Positions 1 through 11,909 of a DNA stretch of 64,000 nt are shown one piece after another (within the stretch, counting starts at the first letter, position 1; the number at the start of each line of letters is the position of its first letter). Source of the DNA: Cymodocea nodosa (Eukaryota; Streptophyta; Magnoliopsida; Alismatales; Cymodoceaceae); NCBI GenBank assembly GCA_036874045.1, contig CM072341.1, positions 16,442,501 to 16,506,500 on the forward strand, written 5' to 3'. Made by a program: the position numbers and the translations under genes. The notes beneath the pieces are model-generated. The model made no database searches. It was not told the DNA's origin and was given only the letters and a program-made list of their open reading frames with translations.

Positions 1-889
1 GATGATGAGATGCATCACTGAATCCATTTCATCAGAAGAAAATAAATTTTATGGATTATGTTAGAATTTTGAAAAAATTCAGATGGAAATCAAATCATAA
101 TAAAATGTGATTAAAGAAAAAAAAACACATGAAACAAAGGGAAAGTGGAATGATAGTTTCAAAGATCCTCTCTTGAACGAATAATTCATCTAAAAAACGC
201 ATACGCCCATCATCAAAAGGAGAGTTATCATTCCTAATACATAAATAAATCAAAAAAGCTGAAAAACTTGCAACTTCTCGTCCAAAGATTAATGTTGGAC
301 CTAAGTCCTCTACCTTCGAGGAGGAGCTCAAGTACTCTGGCTTTGAAGTTCATGAACTGAGCGACCTGGATGCCGAAAGAGAAGGGGCAGACAGCGTTAA
401 CAGTTGCCGGGAGAACGGTGGAACCAGCAGCAGCGAAATTACATCCTCTTCCGAAGTTGGGTGCACCAAGTGAATCTAAATATGCGTTCAGTGGCGGCAA
501 CTCCATTGCCTCCAATGCGACGGAAACGCGTCATTTTGCATGTCCAGACAAAGTACAAGACATGATTTTGTTACGGAATATTGCAGGATCATCGTAATTC
601 GTAACAGAATAAAGGGATGGGACGGGGAAGGAAGAAGTGAAGGTTTACTCAAGAAGTCTATGATAAGGCGTCCATCGCAGAGCCTCCCAGCCGGGCGGCC
701 AAAGTGCGTTTCCCCGTTAGGAAGGCGAAGCTCGTCCCCCATTCCCACGATGAGATTGCCGGTGTCGGAGTTGGAGTCACCGAAGTTGAAGGCGGCCGGG
801 TAGTCGAATTCGGAGGCCGCGGCAGCAGCGACCGCGAGGAGGAGGACGCACACCGCCGTCAAGGTGGAGTGCAGGGAGGAAGGCGACAT
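1..889 (-). pseudogene. GDSL esterase/lipase copy A, 5' exons (splice-site lesion)
   Basis: This is the 5' part of a secreted plant GDSL esterase/lipase (SGNH hydrolase). Exon 1 is 649..889, giving a signal peptide followed by the catalytic block FGDSNSDTG. Exon 2 is 314..514, giving the block-II glycine region CNFAAAGST. Exon 3 should lie about ten bases beyond the left edge, judging from copy C. The ATG at 889 is preferred over in-frame ATGs upstream because it is followed directly by a hydrophobic signal peptide. Both donors (GTAAAC, GTAGAG) are intact. The intron-1 acceptor is not: where copy C reads CAG just before exon 2, this copy reads CAT. Using the nearest AGs downstream would drop 5 or 14 nt and shift the frame. 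Retaining the 134-nt intron gives a stop after about 133 residues. It is therefore a probable pseudogene, unless the base is a sequencing error or a distant acceptor is used. Confidence 0.75.
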
Positions 890-3100
890 GATGGCGTGGT
901 GGTGGTGCTGGTTGGCAAGTGGCATCGACGCTGGCTCTTCCTGCTGTACATAAGCATACATTTGTGGTGAAGCATGGAGTAAGCTTTACGCGGGAGCAAG
1001 GTGGAGAGTTTGATAGGGCAGGCACATCGATTAGGGTTGTCTTCCAACTAACTTATCCCAACCAGAAGCCGGCGCTCCTTGTGCCTTTTTCTTCTTCTTC
1101 TTTTAATTCGCCTGCCGCCTGGGCTTCAGCTTCAGCTTCAGCTCTCACATGTGTGGGACATTAGAATCAACTTTTGTTCAACAAATACGAGTGCACCGAC
1201 GAGAAGCCCTTCTTCAGTCCATGGGTGAGAAAATCACCGTTCCAGAAGAAAAGGTCGGCTTTAAAGGATTCCTGCTAATCTTTTTGGTAGTCATAAGTAC
1301 TTTATTTTAGAGCAAATTCTTACCATCCATGTATTTTGATAGATTATTAAAATTAAAGAATTTTGACTTCTCTATCTCTCTCTCTCTAGATCTCTCCAAC
1401 CATCTATTTCTCTTTCTTCAACCTTTTCTTTTTCTCTTAATTTGACAAACACAGGGGCTTGAATCTTAATATAAATATATATAATAATGTTGTTGTGAAT
1501 AAGTAATTTGATTGTAGGTGTTTATGATGGAAGGTTGAGATTTAATCTCAACTTTCATCAAGAACTAACGCTCGCCGACGTGGAGGGCTGGTTCAGTCGG
1601 GGTGGAAGTCATGTGATTCGTTAGCGAGGGGGCAGCAGAAGCCACGTAGTGGTTCACCTACACCTCATGCTCGAAGATGACGAACACAGTAATTTAAAAT
1701 ATTTCTTACGCAAGCCATTCAATCAATTAGCTTACCTTGTACGTGCGTACATACTTCTCACATTTCATGCACCCTCTTCAAACACAAACAAGTTACAGAA
1801 ACCCCCACACGTCCATTATGTATTAATGTATGATGTCATCATCGTCAAAATGATTGGTTAATTGCCAAGGTGTAAATTAAGCTTCCCATCAGCTTGCAAA
1901 TTGGAACTCCATCATTTAACCAACGATTGTTTTAATTTCTTTTTTTATTAAAATACAATTGACAACTTTAGCAAATTGAGAGATGTTTGTGTACTAGAAA
2001 ATTGTAAAAAGAAAATAACAAAATATTATAGAAAATGATGAAAAGGAAAGTAATAAAAAATAAAGGTATTTATACATAAAATAGAAAATGATGAAATTTG
2101 AAATATATGTGTTTGTGTACAAAACAAAAAAAAGACGAAAAATCATAAAATATAAAATAAATATATATATATTTATTTATAAAATAAATAATGTTAAAAT
2201 TAATAAATTAAATATTTTTTGTATTTATCTATAAGATAAAAAATAATAAAATTTGTCATAAATAATATAAGATAAAGTCATTTAGTAATAATATTTATAA
2301 TATAAAATATATTTCACATATCTTTATTATTTTATATATCTCTCATAATATAAATTCTCATTTACTAAGGATATAAACAATTTTTATATCAAAATTACTT
2401 GTTATTAATATATTTTGTAATAATTCATATTTTCTTTTCTTTTATTTTTTATCAATTTCGAAGATAAAAAGTTTAAAAATAACAAAAATTTATTTAATTT
2501 ACAAATACCTGTCATTTTCTAGGTCTAGAAACACTTGCTTAATTATTTACCTTATTCATAAATGACATTTCTTTATTCTTTGTTAATCGGCCTACGAGGT
2601 GGGCTCCAATCCGTCACTTCGTTTCGTGCTCCTCCGTGGTCATCATCGACCGAGCAAAAAAATTTGCAATACCTACCACAAACACAACAGATACGCCACC
2701 GCTGGTTTCGTGTGGCGCCCGAAATACCAAGTATATATTTTTTATTTCTAGAAAATTACATATTCAAATCGAAAAAAAGTTATCGATTTATAGAAAAGAA
2801 TTTGAATACGCAAATTAATCGAGAGAGAAAAAGGTTATCAAAAATGAACGTTCCTAAACCAGTATTTTTTCTTTTTCGTAGAATGATTACTCTGCTGTGT
2901 ACACGCTTGGAACGACCACCATGCACGGTCCAGCGATCCTTGTTTTATAATGATACCTTTACGAACGAGGCGGAAGAATCGTAGCCAACGAAATTGGAAT
3001 CCCGCATCTCCGGCCAGCGCACTCTGTTCCAACGCCTCGCTCTCTTCCACCCACGGTTGCTTCTCTACAGAGTTCAAGTCCCTCCTCGTTCCCGCATACC
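890..3100. other. Divergent spacer between GDSL-A and ARM1
   Basis: The stretch up to about 1280 is homologous to the region upstream of GDSL-C (31967-32345). From about 1283 it is homologous to the region upstream of ARM2 (from 18459). The switch point near 1280 marks a duplication breakpoint. A CT-rich tract lies at about 1368-1395. From about 1980 to 2530 there is a very AT-rich block that is also present, and partly doubled, upstream of ARM2. I see no coding region. Confidence 0.6.
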
Positions 3101-3135
3101 ATGCATATAGATAGATACATAGATAAGTAGATTGA
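3101..3135 (+). promoter_or_regulatory. Putative core promoter/leader of ARM1 with GATA repeats
   Basis: A TATA-like stretch (CATATAG) and a run of GATA/GATAC tetranucleotides lie just upstream of the ARM1 start codon. The same arrangement precedes ARM2 (about 20863-20900) and ARM3 (about 24680-24715, where it reads CCATATATATAG). Whether it is a core promoter or a transcribed leader cannot be decided from sequence alone. Confidence 0.35.
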
Positions 3136-3144
3136 TAGAAAAAG

Positions 3145-5860
3145 ATGGGTAAGGTGATGCAGAAGAGAGGAGACTCCATGCTGACGGTCGAGGTAGACAA
3201 GTTGCAGAGGGGAGGAGACGGCAGAAGGATGCCGTCCCCAGTACCCATCGCCCGAAACAGCAGCAACGCCACGGGAGAGAACTCCTTCCTAAGAAGAGCT
3301 AGCAATGACGAGGCACCCGAGATGAGGCTTACCCTCTTCGCCCTACGACTAGCCCTGCTCGAGAAGGCAGCCAGCGGCCTAGGCGCTCTCGGTTTCGCCT
3401 GGGCCACCGTGGTCCTTCTCGGGGGCTTTGCAGGTGTGCTCCGGGAGGAAGACTTCTGGTACGTCACCGTAATTATTGTCATAGAAGGGGCCAGGATCTT
3501 CAGCCGAAGCCATGAGTTGGAGTGGCAGCGTCACACGACCTGGACCTCAGGCCGCGCCAGCCGTTACAGCATCCGAGGGATCAGGTCCAGTCTCATGGAC
3601 TTGAGCTTGCGCTTGTCCCCTTGGGACAAACATAATCGCAGTCGAAATCAAAGGGAGGTTGCCCCCAGCCAACAACCCGAGAAAAGCCCCAACATTGGCG
3701 GCAGCGTCCACGACTCCGGACTCCAGAGGACGTGGAACTCGTCCGAGGTATCCTTGCTGCCATACACCGGTTGGGTCACCCTGTCCAAGAATGTCAGCAG
3801 GTAAATAAATAAATTAATATTCTGGTTTTAGAATTTAAAGAGAGAGATAGAGAGAGAGAGCGTGATGTGGTCTGATATATATAGAATGTTTGGTTGCCGC
3901 CGGATCGGTCAGGCTACTCAGCTGGCTCCAGTTGCTGTCCGCCGTGGCTTCCGTGGTGTTGTCCCTGATGAGGGTGATCGAAGAAGATTACGACAAGAAC
4001 AGGGAGAAACCCGAAACAAGGAACATGAACGAGTCCCTGAACATATTCTACGGCCTGGCGCTGGCGGAGGCGCTGTTGTTCTTGCTGGAAAAGGCCTACT
4101 GGGAGTGGAAGATGACCTTCTGCAATCTTCTGAGCGAGGTAAACAGGGCGTGTGGTTTCCAGGACACCGAGGCCGACATGGTACACATGACACGGTTCTT
4201 CTACGACGCCTACTCCAAGTGCATCAACGGGAGTGTCTTCGACGGGCTTAAGATGGACCTGGTCTCATTTGCCGAGGAGCTGCTGGCGTCGGAGTCGTCC
4301 GACGAGCAGCACATCGGGGCGAAGATCCTCCTCAAGTTCGTCACGGAAGAGAAGTTCACCACCGACACTCTCCGCAAGATAGCGACCAGCACCAGGACGA
4401 TGGAGAGGCTGGTGGACATGTTGAGCTGGAAGGACCCGGTGGAGGAGCAGATGAGGATTGCTGCGGCGGAGATCGTGTGGAGACTCTCTGGAAAGAAGCA
4501 AAACGCGCTTCGGGTGGCCGAGATCCCAGGATCCATCGCGTCCATATCATCCCTGTTGTACACCGAACCAACAGCGCCGGACTCCAAACCCGACGAGATA
4601 AGCAAGAGACGTGCCTTGCCCGACAACCAAAACTACGAGTACTCTGCCTTCAACTGTCTTGGCCTGCGGATACTGAAGAAGATCGCCCACGACCACGAGA
4701 ACAGCACCAAGATAGCCAACACCAGGGGTGTGCTGCCGAAGGTGATAGACTTCACGGGGAACGGGGAGAGAGTGCTAGGCCAGTCCAGCACCACTGACAC
4801 CCAGATCAAGTCGATGAAATACGCCCTCCAGCTGTTGAAGATGTTGGCCAAAACTTCGGGGGAGACTGGGAGGGGGCTCCGGCAGGAAATATCGGAGAAC
4901 ATCTTCAGCATCAGCAACCTCCGGGACATCCTCCGATACGGGCAGAACCACGTTCGGATGCAGACGCTGGCCATCGAGATCATGACCGGCCTCGGGATGG
5001 ATGACGACGCCACGGACAGGATTGGCTCCACCGGAGGGATCATCAGGGAGCTGTTCAGGATCTTTTTCTTACGGGGACCACTAACGGAGAACCAGAATCC
5101 GGTGAGGGCCGAGGCCGGGGAGGCGTTGGTGATGCTGACTGTGGACAGCCAAGCAAACTGCCAGAGGACGTTGAGGATGGAGCATGTCGGTCGGCTCATC
5201 GACGCACTCGAAGACCCGCTGCTGATGAGGAGTTCGGCCAGAATTCTCCGGAACCTCTGCGCATACAGCGGACCTGAGAACGCCCATCGTCTCCGACGAG
5301 TCGTTGCCGCGACACCAACCGTAAGACACCAATTAACTGCATGAACTAGCACTAGTCTGTAGCCTCATCAAGTGCCAATTAAGACAAAAATTTCACGTTT
5401 TTCGATCGCTCCGGCCTACATGCAGGTTCTGAAGAATCTCATGCAAGAAGATCAGAAAATGCTGGAGGTAATGATCGGGTTGGCGACGCAGATTTTCAAG
5501 CTCATGAGCCCAGAAGAAGTGCAGAAAGAGTTCAAGAAGGCCGGGATCGAGGAAAGCAGGCTAGCCGAGAAGCTGGTGGAGATACTGAGAGACAACAAGG
5601 AACCCAGCGTCGATCACCCAAGGATGAGGAGGTTTGCGGTGGAGCTGGCGACGTGGATGATGGAGTTGGAGGAAGAGATGAAGATGGTGTTCAGGAGGGA
5701 AGGGCTGGAGGAGGAGCTGATGAACATCGCCGAGACCACGTCGGAGCTTGAATCCTTCCTGTTGTTCTCCTGGAGCTGTGGGATGAGCCGCCATCCCACG
5801 ACCATGCTTGCTGTTGTGGATAATGCACTCGACCTTGTCAGAAGTGCCGGAAGTATATAG
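3145..5860 (+). CDS. ARM1: membrane-anchored armadillo-repeat protein, tandem copy 1
   Basis: Three exons, 3145..3800, 3913..5320 and 5426..5860, join in frame to 832 aa. Introns are 112 and 105 nt with GT-AG ends, and intron 1 carries a GA-rich tract. Residues 1-60 are basic and polar, with an RRAS kinase-like site at about 50-53. Hydrophobic segments lie at about 78-99, 104-119, 220-241 and 261-278, so up to four membrane passes are predicted. The long C-terminal part (about 320-832) is helical, leucine-rich and armadillo/HEAT-like, for example the segments around LGLRILKKIAH and ALQLLKMLAK. The architecture resembles uncharacterised plant ARM-repeat superfamily proteins with N-terminal membrane helices, sometimes annotated as BLE2-like; that name is my inference from memory. 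Reaction and partners are unknown. No stops or frameshifts interrupt it. Long overlapping frames inside exon 2 come from its GC-rich codon use and are not genes. Confidence 0.88.
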
Positions 5861-6182
5861 AAATCCGTTTTTTTTATAATTTTAATGTTTTTCTTAGATT
5901 TACATTCAAGATTTTAGTCAGTCAAAATATCGACAAACCGTGTCATGTTTATTCAAATTTATACTGTGTATTATTCATATGTTACCTTAATTGATGTCAA
6001 AATTTTAAAATCTCATCTGTTTTATTTTGACCAGCACAAAAGGATGGTCATCGACCTAAATTGAAGGAGCGTTTGCTTACACAAATAATGAGTTACATGC
6101 ATGCTATAAAAAAATATATTGCTTGACTAAAAATAAAATCTCTAAATTTTCTCTCTAATTTTAACCAATTATATGTTATATT
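5861..6182. other. ARM1 3' flank, shared with ARM2 and ARM3
   Basis: This AT-rich 3' flank is nearly identical to 23608-23900 after ARM2 and 27440-27717 after ARM3. It probably contains the ARM1 3' UTR and polyadenylation signals. It ends at the Copia insertion. In the ARM3 copy it runs straight into the RTE LINE remnant. Confidence 0.6.
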
Positions 6183-7503
6183 TGTTAAAACCTGATGACT
6201 TAACATACGGAAGGTGAATGTTAATAATATTTGTTTCTTAGCAATTTGAAGAATAATTGGTAATGTAAAATAGCAGTCACACAATAAAAAGAATGTACAC
6301 AAGATTTTTAAGTGGTTCATCACTAACGTCTAGTCCACCCCCAAGGAATACTTGAGCTTCACTAATCTTTCAAAGACTTACAATCACTTGCTTTCAGGTC
6401 AAAGCAAGAACCAACCGATCTGATTGAGCTTTCAAGTCGTAGCTCTAACCAACCTTTCACTGAAGTTTTTAATTCATGTACTTCAGTAAACACTTGGTTG
6501 AATGTATCAGAGTTGAGTGCATTCAGAGGTTCTAAATTTGAGTCTGTATATGCTAATGATGATTTGATCTCGAAGACTTTCTTCTATTGAGCTTGGTATA
6601 TAGATTTGTATGAATAAAAAGCTATTTGCTTCTGTTGTCTGTTGCTTGTATATATACTATTATGTGTAACGATCATATTTTCTTCCAACGGATGTATTCT
6701 GATGTAATTGAAAAGATTTTAGACCCAAATTTGGTAAGTTACCGTTTAGGAAGGCATTTCAAGATACCCTTCCGATTTCTTGGGTTTTTCGGAGGCTTAA
6801 TCATGTAACTCTCCGAAAATCAATAGTAACCTACCAAGAAGTCACTTAAGTCTTTTTGCCATGTAGGATTTCAGATCGTACATATGAGCTGTCATTAGAT
6901 CGGATACTTGCAACTGTAACTTACCAAACTATTCTTTGATTGTCGGATAGTTAGCTACAATAGCCCTCCAAAATCCTTTTTTAAGTTTTCGACTACTTTC
7001 TTATATCAACATGTACATAATAGAATAACTTAAGTTTTCAGAAGGTTATAACTGTAACTCACCGAACACTTTTCAAATTTTGGATAGTAGCTACAGTAAC
7101 TTTTCGATTTTTCTTTTAAGCTTTTGTCTAGATTTCTACACATGGGAAATTCAATGACTTAAGTTTCGGATGGTGATAACTGTAACTCATGGAAACTCTT
7201 CAAATTTCGGATAGTTAGCTATAGCTGACTTTCCGATTCTTCATACAGCCATCTTTCTAACTCTCGGAATGCCTTCTACTTTTGGATAGTTATTCTTCTA
7301 ACTATCCGATAGTGTTGCTATTACTTTATACTGCCTTTCAGATACTTAAACCTATAACTGTCTAATCTTCTTGTGGCTCTATAGCAGCAATTTCTTAACC
7401 ATCTGTATCGACTTCTGCTCTTTTGCTGAACTGTTATACTTGAGAAATACAATTTGATACCACGCATTGATTTTTACATTATCAAAATCCAGAGGACCTT
7501 TTA
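6183..7503 (-). repeat. 3' LTR of the Copia element (1321 bp)
   Basis: Begins TGTTAAAACC on the plus strand and ends GGACCTTTTA, next to the polypurine tract. It aligns with 14581-15572 along its length but contains about 330 bp (roughly 6510-6840) that are missing from the other LTR. It contains repeated CGGATAGTTAGCTA and AACTCACCGAA phrases. The terminal TG read on the minus strand has become TA. Confidence 0.85.
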
Positions 7504-7504
7504 A

Positions 7505-7517
7505 TCTCCCCCTCTTT
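7505..7517 (-). promoter_or_regulatory. Polypurine tract of the Copia element
   Basis: Read on the minus strand this is a 13-nt all-purine run, AAAGAGGGGGAGA, one base from the inner edge of the 3' LTR. This is the expected position for priming plus-strand DNA synthesis. Confidence 0.8.
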
Positions 7518-7874
7518 GATAATGGTAAAAACCTTACAATATATTACATGTATTTCTCTCCATATATGTCTATACAAATAATCACACAAGGAAATAGAAT
7601 ACAGAAGATTGAAAAATTGAGAATACTCCCCCTATTTGTCTCAAACTCTCCCTGAGTTTGCTCCCCTTACTTTGTTGCAGTCTTCTAAGAAGGTATGATT
7701 TTTCTCCCCCTTTTTTGTCATTAGTCAAAAGGAGATACTGACAAATTATAGCTGGCTGAAAAGTGGCTAAATTGCTGCAAGACAGAATTCTTAGTAGAAC
7801 AAGCTCCTAGATGTGAGCTTGGAGAGTAGAGAGGTATTGAATTATAAATCATTCAAAGAACAAATGCCTAAGTT

Positions 7875-8765
7875 TCATCTAATATAATTAAATGCAGCTT
7901 CAGATAAACATTTAGTGAAAATATATGCAAGTTGTTCTTTAGTAGAAACATATTCTAAAGAAATATGACCTTTTTCAACATGGTCTCTTAGAAAGTGGTG
8001 TCTAATCTTGATATGTTTTACTCTAGAGTGTAGAACTGTATTTTTGGAGAGATTGATGGCATTGTTATTGTCACAGTAAATAATTGTATTCTGAAAAATT
8101 AGCTTATAGTCTGCCAAAGTTTGTTGCATCTATAAAATCTGTGCACATCATAGACCTACTGTCATGTATTCAGCTTTACTAGTAGATTGAGCTATAGAAT
8201 TTTGTTTCCTACTAAACCAAGAAATAAGTGAGTGACCAAGCGACTGACATGTACCACTAGTGCTTTTTCGATCTCATTTGCATCCTACATAATCTTCATC
8301 ACTGTAACCTGCTAATGTCAGATGATTCTGTGAAGAATAGAATAAGCCAAAATCTTTGGTACCCTGTAAGTATTTAAAGATACATTTAACTGCTTTTAAA
8401 TGTGATGCCTTTGGAGATGCTTGATATCTTGCACAAGCACAAATACTGAACATTATGTCTGGTCTACTAGCTGTTAGATACAGAAGTGATCCAATCATGC
8501 CTTTGTATTTCTTTTGATCTACTGAATTGCCAAATATATCCTTATCAAGTTTTTCATTTGAGTTCATAGGTGTATTTCCTACTTTGGATTTATCCATACC
8601 AAATTTCAAGAGAATCTCTTTGCAAAATTTTTCTTGATTCAGAAAGATGTCATGCTGTAGTTGATGAATTTGTAATCCTAGAAAGAATTTTAATTCTCCC
8701 AAAAGTCTCATTTCAAATTCATTCTTCATTAAGGTCTAAAAATCATGACATAGTTTCTCATGTGT
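7875..8765 (-). pseudogene. Copia RT C-terminal part and RNase H
   Basis: Translation of 8274..8729 gives the Copia RT C-terminal region, with FFLGLQI, GSLLYLTASRPDIMFS and a YLQGT-type segment. Translation of 7875..8129 gives RNase H, with YCDNNNAI and HSRVKHIKIRHHFLRD. Stops and frame breaks separate the pieces. The reading continues upstream across the nested insertion into 11025-11650, where the YVDD motif lies. Confidence 0.85.
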
Positions 8766-8770
8766 AGCAC

Positions 8771-11024
8771 TGTTTAGAATGAAAAAGTGCATATTATTAA
8801 CGGTTAAATGATGGTTAATTGCATAATATTTAGCTTATCATATGAGAATTAAGTCATTATGTTATAATTGCACTATTATATGCTTTAATTAAAGAATCTA
8901 CTTAATTTTGGGGAATTAATGTTAATTTAGTATATTTCTGAACTGTTAGTAAGTTGCAGGGTGTGAAATTCTTAAGTATCCAAATTTTCTGATATTTCAG
9001 ACAGTTATGTTTAACATACCGAACATATTTCGGACAGTTATGTTTAACATACCGAACATATTTCGGACAATTATGTTTAACAAACCGAACATTATCGGAT
9101 AGTTATGTTTTAATTGCCGAATAGTTATGTTTTGACAGAATAGTTTATTATTTCCTGAAGTACACGTGTCGAAACCATAATGCATGACTTAAGTGAACTT
9201 TCGGTGAGTTGTCGCTAACTATCCGAAATTGCAGTTGGGCATCGGATAATTATGTGTGTAACTCTCCGAATTCTCTTTTTATTTATAAAATAGCTGAGGA
9301 CACGTGTCATGTTCTGGGAAAATGACTTAAGTGGATTTTCAGTGAGTTGTTGTTAACTATCCGAAATGCATCTGAGTATCGGATGGTTAGCTCTATAAAT
9401 CTTCGAAATGTTTATTTTATTATTAAACTACTACTGACACGTGTCGAGATCTAGTAGATTTATTTAAGTTATATATCGTTGAGTTATCTGTAACTATCCG
9501 AAATGCATCTGAGCATCGAATAGTTAAGTTTATAAATATCCAAAATGCACCTGAGCATCGGATAGTTAAATTTATGCACGTGTTTTATAGTTAAATCAAT
9601 GAAGAAAGTCCGTTGAGTTATCTGTAACTCCACAGATTATGTATTTTCTAATATGTCATTGTAGCGGTTGCAGGAACAGACAATTGGAAGAAAAAAACCA
9701 TGATCGCACATATCACGTAGGAATTCACTCGTCGAAGGGAGAAGAAATCATCGTCGTTGATATGAATGAAGGAAATTCAACCGATCATTCAAGTAGAAGT
9801 AGTTACCACTGAAAAAATATAAAAGAAAAGAAGAAAAAATGAAGAAGAGTGTGATCGATTGATGGCCAGTGTGTACAGAGGAGGAGCACCGAGCTTTCTA
9901 CAGACAATATCGGTAATTCTCCAAAGTACCACACCAACTATCGTTACCACCACCACAATCACCAACCATCGGAGGTCTATGAGAATACTTTCTTATTGTC
10001 GGGTCGATTCTGAGCCAAACACAGTGCTTGACAACCATTGTGAAGAGTGATCGCGTCGTGGGAAGGAAAGCCATTTTCACCAAGTGCCAACTCATATTTC
10101 AAGAGATCGTAAAGCTTTTAGCCTTGGCTTCGGGTTGATGCCTGTATGCTGAAGAGGAGATCATCTTGCAATTCTGGACTCGCGATTCTATAGGGAGAGG
10201 AGACAGGATTGTAAGTGGTTTAATTTTCAGTGGTGTAATTGCATTGCAAGTAGTGTCGGAAGTATTACTATCGAGTGAGATTACTTTACATTTCACCTTT
10301 CTCCCATTTCCATGTTCATATTAAAACAAAAATACCAAAAACAATTTATCTTTGTTTGTATGTTGTATTTGAGTGTTGTATTATTTGTGTTGTATCATGA
10401 TTAATGTTATCTTTATCAGTTTTGTGATTGTTTTATGTTAGTTTTAATTTTACAATTTACTGAAATTGGTTTGTTCAAAAGACTTAAAGATTTTAATGGT
10501 TACTGTTTGAATTATCTGAATGTTAGTAATGTTTAATGATAAATCCAATGTTAACTAGCATTAAAGAGCTTAATTGATGTTATTTACAATCTGTAGAATT
10601 ACCCAATGGTTGGCCGAATTCCTCTGTAAATAGCAATATTAAAAAGAAAAGACAAGCTCGTAGAGTTAACTTAAGTCCACGAGGATAGTCCGTTGAGTTA
10701 GCCATAACTCAACGAACTTTATTTCGATGAGTTAACTATAATTCAACGGAGAGCTTATTGAATATAAATTTGAATTGTTAACAAATGAATAGTTCTTAAG
10801 TTCTTCAGCAATTCCCTATGGGATCGACTTGTACTTGCACACTAATACAATAGACACTATGCACTTGCAGTTAAAGTACAAATTGAAATTAATATCTAAA
10901 TTGTATTAAAGGTTGTTTGTTTACTTCTTAAAAGAAAAAGAATAGGCATAAAGATAAATTAACTAATTAAAATAAAAGTAACAAATCAAAGTTTTTCTGG
11001 TATTGTGCTGGGAAAATCCAAACA
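8771..11024. mobile_element. Nested solo LTR-like insertion (2254 bp)
   Basis: It starts TGTTTAGAAT and ends AATCCAAACA on the plus strand, so it has TG...CA termini with the short inverted repeat TGTTT/AAACA. It is flanked by perfect 5-bp target duplications AGCAC (8766-8770 and 11025-11029). It splits the Copia RT right after the sequence encoding YVDDIIFGA. I see no gag-pol coding inside. The size, termini and 5-bp duplication fit a solo LTR left by LTR-LTR recombination. Internal phrases such as CGGATAGTTA and AACTATCCGAA are shared with the host element's LTRs, which suggests a related Copia family. Confidence 0.8.
9140..9600. repeat. Tandem repeat of 137-139 bp with G-box in each unit
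   Basis: The palindromic core ACACGTGTC recurs at 9162, 9300 and 9437, with a diverged GCACGTGTT at 9576, so the spacing is 138, 137 and 139 bp. Between these cores the units share AACTATCCGAAATGCA, GAGCATCGGATAGTTA and GACTTAAGT-like phrases. Position inside an LTR suggests an enhancer array. CACGTG/ACGTGTC elements are bound by plant bZIP and bHLH factors; any activity here is inference. Confidence 0.75.
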
Positions 11025-11650
11025 AGCACCAAAAATGATATCATCGACGTAGATCTGAATAATCAACATATGAGAATTTTCTGATTTAATAAATAAAGTA
11101 TTGTCTGCAATTCCTATGTTAAACTGATTCTCAAGAAGGAAACCCTTTAGTTTATCATATCATGCACTTGGTGCTTGCTTTAGACTATAGAGAGCTTTAT
11201 TCAGTTTGTATACATGGTTTGGTCTTTCTTCATTTTCAAAACCTGGTAGATGTTCTACATATAATTCCTCTTGTAAAATGTCATTCAGAAAGGCACTTTT
11301 AACATCCATCTGATAGAGCTCGATTTTCATATTGCTTGCAAAGGCAAGTAACATTCTAATTACTTCAAGTCTTGCAGCAGGTGCAAAAGTTTCTTCATAA
11401 TCGATTCATTCCTAGTGGTTGTATCCCTAAGCAACAAGTATAGTTTTGTTCCTAATAATATTGCCATTATTATCAAGTTTATTCTTAAACACCCATCTAG
11501 TTCCAATGATTGATTTTTTAATGGGCATTTCAATTAAATCCTAAACTTCATTTTTCTTGAACTCATTCAGTTCTTCTTGCATGGCTAAAATCTAGTATTC
11601 ATCATTGCAAGCTTCTTCAATTGTTTTAGGTTCAATTTCAGATACAAAAG
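11025..11650 (-). pseudogene. Copia reverse transcriptase, N-terminal part
   Basis: The minus-strand translation shows the Copia RT start (GTRWVFKNKLD), then DYEETFAPAARLEVIRM, the catalytic region QMDVKSAFLN and, at about 11045, the YVDD active-site motif. Several in-frame stops interrupt it. The domain is cut by the nested insertion immediately downstream of YVDD. Confidence 0.85.
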
Positions 11651-11909
11651 CACAATAATTGCAGATATTCTGAATTTTGCTTCTTATTTGAACACCTTCA
11701 TTTATATTCCCAATAATTTGTGCAATGGGATGTCCAGATTTTGTCTTCCAAGCTTTTTTGTCATAGTAGGTGTAAGCAGTGTTATACTATCCTTTTCCTG
11801 TAGAGTTTTCAGATTTCCTAATTCACTTTCACTATCTATTTTTAGCTACTTAAATTTTCCTACTAGGTCTTCATCAAAGGATACATTTATTGACTCTTCT
11901 ACTCTTCTT

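Noticed and set aside
4633-5352. Minus-strand frame of 239 codons opposite ARM1 exon 2, repeated opposite ARM2 and ARM3
   Set aside because: It is the antisense shadow of the ARM coding frame, conserved only because the sense strand is. No family resemblance and no splice or promoter signals.
8990-9130. Repeats of GTTATGTTTAACATACCGAA considered as a CRISPR-like array
   Set aside because: The repeats are short, direct and degenerate without unique spacers of constant length, and they lie inside a plant LTR.
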